A stretch of DNA of 64,000 nt from assembly GCA_018654255.1 (NCBI GenBank), contig JABILX010000003.1, positions 139,030 through 203,029 of the forward strand, written 5' to 3'. How positions within the stretch are numbered: position 1 is the first letter of the stretch; every line of letters starts with the position of its first letter. Positions 60,760 through 64,000 of the stretch are shown here, in pieces. The notes beneath the pieces were generated by a model. The model was given only the letters and a program-made list of their open reading frames with translations. It ran no database searches and was not told the origin of the DNA. Source of the DNA: Candidatus Peregrinibacteria bacterium. GTDB lineage: Bacteria > Patescibacteriota > Gracilibacteria > UBA1369 > LOWO2-01-FULL-3. A program made the translations under genes and the position numbers.

Positions 60760-61317
60760 ATGAAACCCCAAATCAAATCCCTCCTAACAAACCTCGAAAA
60801 AACCGCCAACCTTTTCTGGAATATTCCTCCTGAAACAGGCCTTTTCCTCAATCAACTCATTCGAGACGCAAAACCCGAAAACATCCTCGAAATCGGCACC
60901 TCAAACGGCTACTCAGCCATCTGGATAGCAGAAGCATTAGCTCAAAACAAAAAAGGCCACCTATACACAATCGAATCAAACCAAAAGCTTCGATTCCCAG
61001 CAGCACAAAAAAACATCGCCGCATCCGGCCTCTCCCAAAACATCACCCAAATTCTCGGACACGCACCAGGAGCGATCCCGAAAACTCCACTCAAATTCGA
61101 CATGATTTTTATAGACGCCACAAAATACGAACACATCGATTATTTGAAAGCAATCCTCCCACGAACACACAAAGGCTCAATCATAGTCACTGACAACGCT
61201 ATTTCTCACAAAAAAGACCTAAAACCCTTCTTCAAAAAAGTCCACAAACTCAAAAACTTCGAAACCATCCTCTTAAACATTGGATCAGGCCTCCTCGTCA
61301 ATACCCGTATCTCGTAA
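60760..61317 (+). CDS. O-methyltransferase-like SAM-dependent methyltransferase
   Basis: The 185-aa Rossmann methyltransferase shows ILEIGTSNGYSAIWIAEAL (motif I), LYTIESNQKL (acidic motif II), and FDMIFIDATKYEHIDYL with GSIIVTDNAI (motifs IV-V). This is the pattern of the metal-dependent COMT-like family. The substrate cannot be predicted. It is convergent with the nitroreductase gene, 3 nt apart. Confidence 0.85.
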   Translation: MKPQIKSLLTNLEKTANLFWNIPPETGLFLNQLIRDAKPENILEIGTSNGYSAIWIAEALAQNKKGHLYTIESNQKLRFPAAQKNIAASGLSQNITQILGHAPGAIPKTPLKFDMIFIDATKYEHIDYLKAILPRTHKGSIIVTDNAISHKKDLKPFFKKVHKLKNFETILLNIGSGLLVNTRIS

Positions 61318-61320
61318 AGC

Positions 61321-61848
61321 CTAGACCTTCAAATCCTCCAACTTCTTCCGCCCACATCTCGCAAGCTTCTCATCCGTATATCCAAATAAAGAAACTGCAA
61401 CCGGCCAAAGACCCAACCCATCCTTGCCATCTTTCGACAATCCACAAACTTCAAGAACCCGAACCTCATCAACAGACCCAACCCACAAATTTGAAATCCC
61501 CAAATCAGTAGCAGCCAACTGCGCATAGGCACAAGCAAGCGTCGCATCCTGTATAGAATATAGATCCCGAGCCCTATCACCAAACCTCTCCGCACCTTCC
61601 TCCGGAACAGCAAAAAACACAATCATCGCAGTCGCACCAGCAAACCTTTCTTCCTGCCCAGCAATCTCACCAATCTTCGCAATCAAGTCCAAATCAGTAG
61701 TCGCCCGAACCCTATATGCCTGATAATGAGCAGCCGTCGGCGCCAACTGCATAAGTTCCAAAATCTTTCCCAGATCCTCCTCGGAAACCTGCTTGCCATT
61801 ATAAGATCTACACGAAACGCGCGCCTTAACAACATCTGAAAAATTCAT
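61321..61848 (-). CDS. Nitroreductase family flavoprotein
   Basis: The 175-aa protein starts FSDVVKARVSCRSYNGKQVSEEDL with the FMN-phosphate-binding Arg/Ser and has LAPTAAHYQAYRV, IQDATLACAYAQLAATDLGI and NLWVGSVDE. These are the standard nitroreductase landmarks. Members reduce quinones, nitro compounds or other acceptors with NAD(P)H. It overlaps the upstream ITPase gene by 4 nt, so it is coupled to it. Confidence 0.9.
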   Translation of the reverse strand: MNFSDVVKARVSCRSYNGKQVSEEDLGKILELMQLAPTAAHYQAYRVRATTDLDLIAKIGEIAGQEERFAGATAMIVFFAVPEEGAERFGDRARDLYSIQDATLACAYAQLAATDLGISNLWVGSVDEVRVLEVCGLSKDGKDGLGLWPVAVSLFGYTDEKLARCGRKKLEDLKV

Positions 61849-62495
61849 GACAATAATGTTAAATATTCTTTTAATTTAGATACCGCCTGGCCCCGATGAC
61901 TAATCTCGTTTTTCTTTTCTCGCCCAAGCATTGAATAAACTTCTTCCGCACCATCCGCCAAAAAAACCGAACTCAAAGGCAACCCAGGCAAAACCTCAGA
62001 AGCAATTTCCCCCACAATCACTCCAGGTGTCTCCCCTTCAAAATGCTCCCGCATCAACTCGCCAATTCCGGCACCAGAAGGCCCGACTAAACACGCATTA
62101 CAAACAAACTTCGCACCACGCCCAGCCACCGAGCCAGCCCGAACCTCCATTTCTTTCATGAAATATTCCAACCATTTCTCGTCCGAAGCATCATGCCCCG
62201 CCCCCCACCTACGAGTCTCCACCCCAAGCTCATCCGCCAACGCCTCAACATAAATCCCCGAATCCTCTCCAACCACATAATCAAAATCATGCCCAATCTC
62301 CCGAACCAATTTGTCAAAATAGTAAGAAGCTTTTTTGTAAGCATTTTCCTCGTGGGTATCCCCATCCTCCTTAAAATCCTCATCCTCTACCTCAAGATCA
62401 CCCAAAAAAACTACCTCCAAACCAGGCACACCAGCCAAAAATCCAGCTATTTCACCGTACTTACCCTTGTTTTTTGTAGCAATTAAAATCTTCAC
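61845..62495 (-). CDS. rdgB: XTP/dITP diphosphatase (Ham1/RdgB family)
   Basis: This enzyme removes non-canonical purine nucleotides. The 216-aa protein begins ILIATKNKGKYGEI and has EDGDTHEENAYKKASYY, VVGEDSGIYVEALAD (catalytic Asp) and the C-terminal EISHRGQAVSKL. All are Ham1 signatures. It is the first gene of a pair with the nitroreductase. Confidence 0.93.
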   Translation of the reverse strand: MKILIATKNKGKYGEIAGFLAGVPGLEVVFLGDLEVEDEDFKEDGDTHEENAYKKASYYFDKLVREIGHDFDYVVGEDSGIYVEALADELGVETRRWGAGHDASDEKWLEYFMKEMEVRAGSVAGRGAKFVCNACLVGPSGAGIGELMREHFEGETPGVIVGEIASEVLPGLPLSSVFLADGAEEVYSMLGREKKNEISHRGQAVSKLKEYLTLLS

Positions 62496-62526
62496 AGGCC
62501 GATTCTATCAGAACCACAAGAAAAAT

Positions 62527-62934
62527 CTACTCTCCCTCTTGTCCTTTAGAAGAAGCTGCTGGCAACGAACCCCCTGCCATGTAAACCTCTGGTCTTTCCA
62601 AAATTCTCCTAACTTCTTCTGCAAAATTTCTTACCAGAAAAGCGAGTTGCTTGTTAGTTGCTCCGCCAGCAGCAGCTATGGCCTCGACAACCCTGCTCCT
62701 ATCTACAGTAGCATTTGGCCCAAAACCAGGCCCCTCTTTGCCCATATCTTTTACAACCGCAAACACAGCCCTCGTCAACAAGCCATTAATACCACCTTGA
62801 ACCTCTTGTGTTGTCAAAACACCACCTCTATCTCGAGCAGTGTGTAGAGTCCGCGCTGTTACCCCCAAAGGCTTAGCTTCAAAAACCTCATCATCCAAAA
62901 TCCCCCTGCTTGGTTTTTCTTCACCTTTTCCCAT
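62527..62934 (-). CDS. Unknown 135-aa protein
   Basis: No family recognised. A charged start (MGKGEEKPSRGILDDE) is followed by mostly helix with small residues (ATVDRSRVVEAIAAAGGATNKQLAFLVRNFAEEVRRIL). No signal or membrane segment. The longest frame begins at 62982, overlapping the upstream gene. I use the ATG at 62934, which follows the leader AATAAATTT also seen before the gene at 41416. Confidence 0.62.
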   Translation of the reverse strand: MGKGEEKPSRGILDDEVFEAKPLGVTARTLHTARDRGGVLTTQEVQGGINGLLTRAVFAVVKDMGKEGPGFGPNATVDRSRVVEAIAAAGGATNKQLAFLVRNFAEEVRRILERPEVYMAGGSLPAASSKGQEGE

Positions 62935-62962
62935 AATAAATTTGATTAAAAAATATTGAAAT

Positions 62963-64000
62963 TTAAAATTTTCTAAACTCACTCACCTTATACCCATCAC
63001 CAAACTCCTCAAGAACATATTCCATATCATAATCCCGATCAACCTCAAACATCATTTTGACCAATCTATCGTCTTTCCCAATCTTTACAAAACTCACAAC
63101 CTTCCCATCAGCAATCTTGGAAACAAACTCGTTTTCAACATAAACCTTCTCCGCATAATCAGGATCTTTCTCAAAATCCTCAACAACAGTCTCAGCAAAT
63201 CCGTCCTGATAATCAACATCAAAGGCAAGACCTGTAACCCCCTCATCCTCAAACTTGCCCAAGAAAACAATACTCAAAACAACGACAACAGCAGCAACAA
63301 ACAAAGTCGACGGAACCAAAGACAAAACGTACTTCCATCGATCCCAAGACTCCAACATCCTATCTACTCGACTATATTTTTCATAAACATCCTCGCTAGC
63401 CAAATCCTCAACATGCTGCACAGGAACATCTTCTTCGACAAAAGAAGGCCCTCCCTGACCAGCCATTTCCTCAATAGTGACTTCCCTCTCACCAGGCGCC
63501 AGCTCATCTTCGGCCTCTAACAAAGCCTCCATCCGCTCATCGGCCTTCGCCTCATCTTCAGAATCAGCTTCTTGCCTAGCAGATACGGCGGCCTTCGCCG
63601 ACTCCCTTTCATGGACATAATCCCTCGTCATCTCGTCAATCTCCTCCTTGCTCATCCCCTTCGCTGCCTCTACAAAAACTTTTGCAGGATCACTTGAACC
63701 ACGCGAATCGCCACCCGCAGAGCCACTCCCCCCGGCACTAGCCTCCCGAGCAGGAACGCTCGACTCTTCATCAAAAGAAGCCCTGTACATCTTCTCAATT
63801 TTAGAAATCAAATCAGTTTTTAATTTAAGTTTAAATGTTTCAGCAACTGGAATTTTTTCGATATTTTTCAATCGAGACAAAAAGCTATGCAACTCACCAT
63901 GATAAACCCCTCCCCTAGCATCAACTTCTCCAAAAAGCAGTTCATACCCACGCTTCAACACCTGATAAATCATCTTGCCAACCTCCCCTTCCGGCAAATC
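62963..64000 (-). CDS. Unknown single-pass membrane protein, 5' end at window edge
   Basis: The frame is open to the window edge, so the N-terminus may be missing. The first TTG is at 63997 and the first ATG at 63973. About 220 cytoplasmic-type residues, helical and then very acidic (Ser/Gly/Ala/Glu linker), lead to one membrane helix (residues about 230-252, LVPSTLFVAAVVVVLSIVFLG). A domain of about 90 acidic residues, rich in Asp/Val/Tyr, follows. No family recognised. It lies 28 nt upstream of the 135-aa unknown. Confidence 0.6.
   Translation of the reverse strand, partial: DLPEGEVGKMIYQVLKRGYELLFGEVDARGGVYHGELHSFLSRLKNIEKIPVAETFKLKLKTDLISKIEKMYRASFDEESSVPAREASAGGSGSAGGDSRGSSDPAKVFVEAAKGMSKEEIDEMTRDYVHERESAKAAVSARQEADSEDEAKADERMEALLEAEDELAPGEREVTIEEMAGQGGPSFVEEDVPVQHVEDLASEDVYEKYSRVDRMLESWDRWKYVLSLVPSTLFVAAVVVVLSIVFLGKFEDEGVTGLAFDVDYQDGFAETVVEDFEKDPDYAEKVYVENEFVSKIADGKVVSFVKIGKDDRLVKMMFEVDRDYDMEYVLEEFGDGYKVSEFRKF

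Noticed and set aside
1..64000. UGA-to-glycine recoding as in Absconditabacteria/Gracilibacteria
   Set aside because: Several intact genes end in TGA and no in-frame TGA is needed in conserved genes.
1..64000. CRISPR arrays, insertion sequences or prophage genes
   Set aside because: No regularly spaced repeats, transposase, integrase or phage structural genes are seen.

Overview
The window looks like chromosome of a Patescibacteria (CPR) bacterium, most likely of the Peregrinibacteria/Gracilibacteria branch. This rests on gene content, not on any search: a Patescibacteria-type core of split transketolase, LemA-DUF2207, SLH-domain surface protein, class A and class B PBPs, archaeal-type NMN adenylyltransferase, a DUF46/CarS homologue, and many lineage-restricted proteins with no recognisable family. 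TGA is used as an ordinary stop (for example carA and nadM) and a tRNA-Trp(CCA) is present, so the Absconditabacteria/Gracilibacteria UGA-to-glycine code does not apply. Most of the window is A+T-rich. Shine-Dalgarno sequences are scarce, while TTGNNN/TATAAT promoters are easy to find, some only 6-7 nt before the start codon (leaderless).

Layout. 1-3140: a truncated unknown, a solitary carA and an unknown 406-aa protein. 3141-3772: no gene, but a string of hairpins ending in a U-run terminator (candidate ncRNA). 3773-12022: a DnaQ exonuclease fused to a dead DinG-like helicase, LemA/DUF2207, a TauE exporter, uvrB and tRNA-Arg. 12299-26711 (minus strand): a receiver protein, a Cys-rich ladder protein, the pentose-phosphate/PRPP genes (rpe, rpiB, prs, both transketolase halves) with lepB, an envelope group (CarS-like, Memo-like lipoprotein, SLH protein), ndk and two unknowns. 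26786-30409: M16 peptidase and a class B PBP. 30410-31200: an inverted-repeat-bounded element with two SD-led small ORFs. 31253-34674: YibE/F, a second Cys-rich ladder gene broken by an in-frame TAG, and an AbrB/MraZ-like protein. 34708-41416: an exported adenosine deaminase, tRNA-Trp, rpmG (L33), tRNA-Thr and several unknowns. 41636-45769: S2P protease and the smpB-nadE-nadM-pgm operon. 45770-46590: a G+C-rich stretch with three SD-led small membrane or lipoprotein ORFs. 46597-64000: topA, HU, a large secreted protein, pheST, PBP1, a pentapeptide-repeat K+ channel, a methyltransferase, a nitroreductase, an ITPase and two unknowns at the edge.

How the genes work together. rpe, rpiB, the two transketolase subunits and prs make ribose-5-phosphate and PRPP. 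carA, ndk, the ITPase, nadE and nadM act in nucleotide and NAD metabolism. The SLH protein, the 905-aa secreted protein, the PBPs, lepB, the lipoproteins and LemA/DUF2207 build the cell surface. The most novel-looking items are the 30482-31196 element, the 45857-46440 small-ORF operon, the 3150-3540 RNA, the amber-interrupted Cys-ladder gene and the exonuclease-pseudohelicase fusion.
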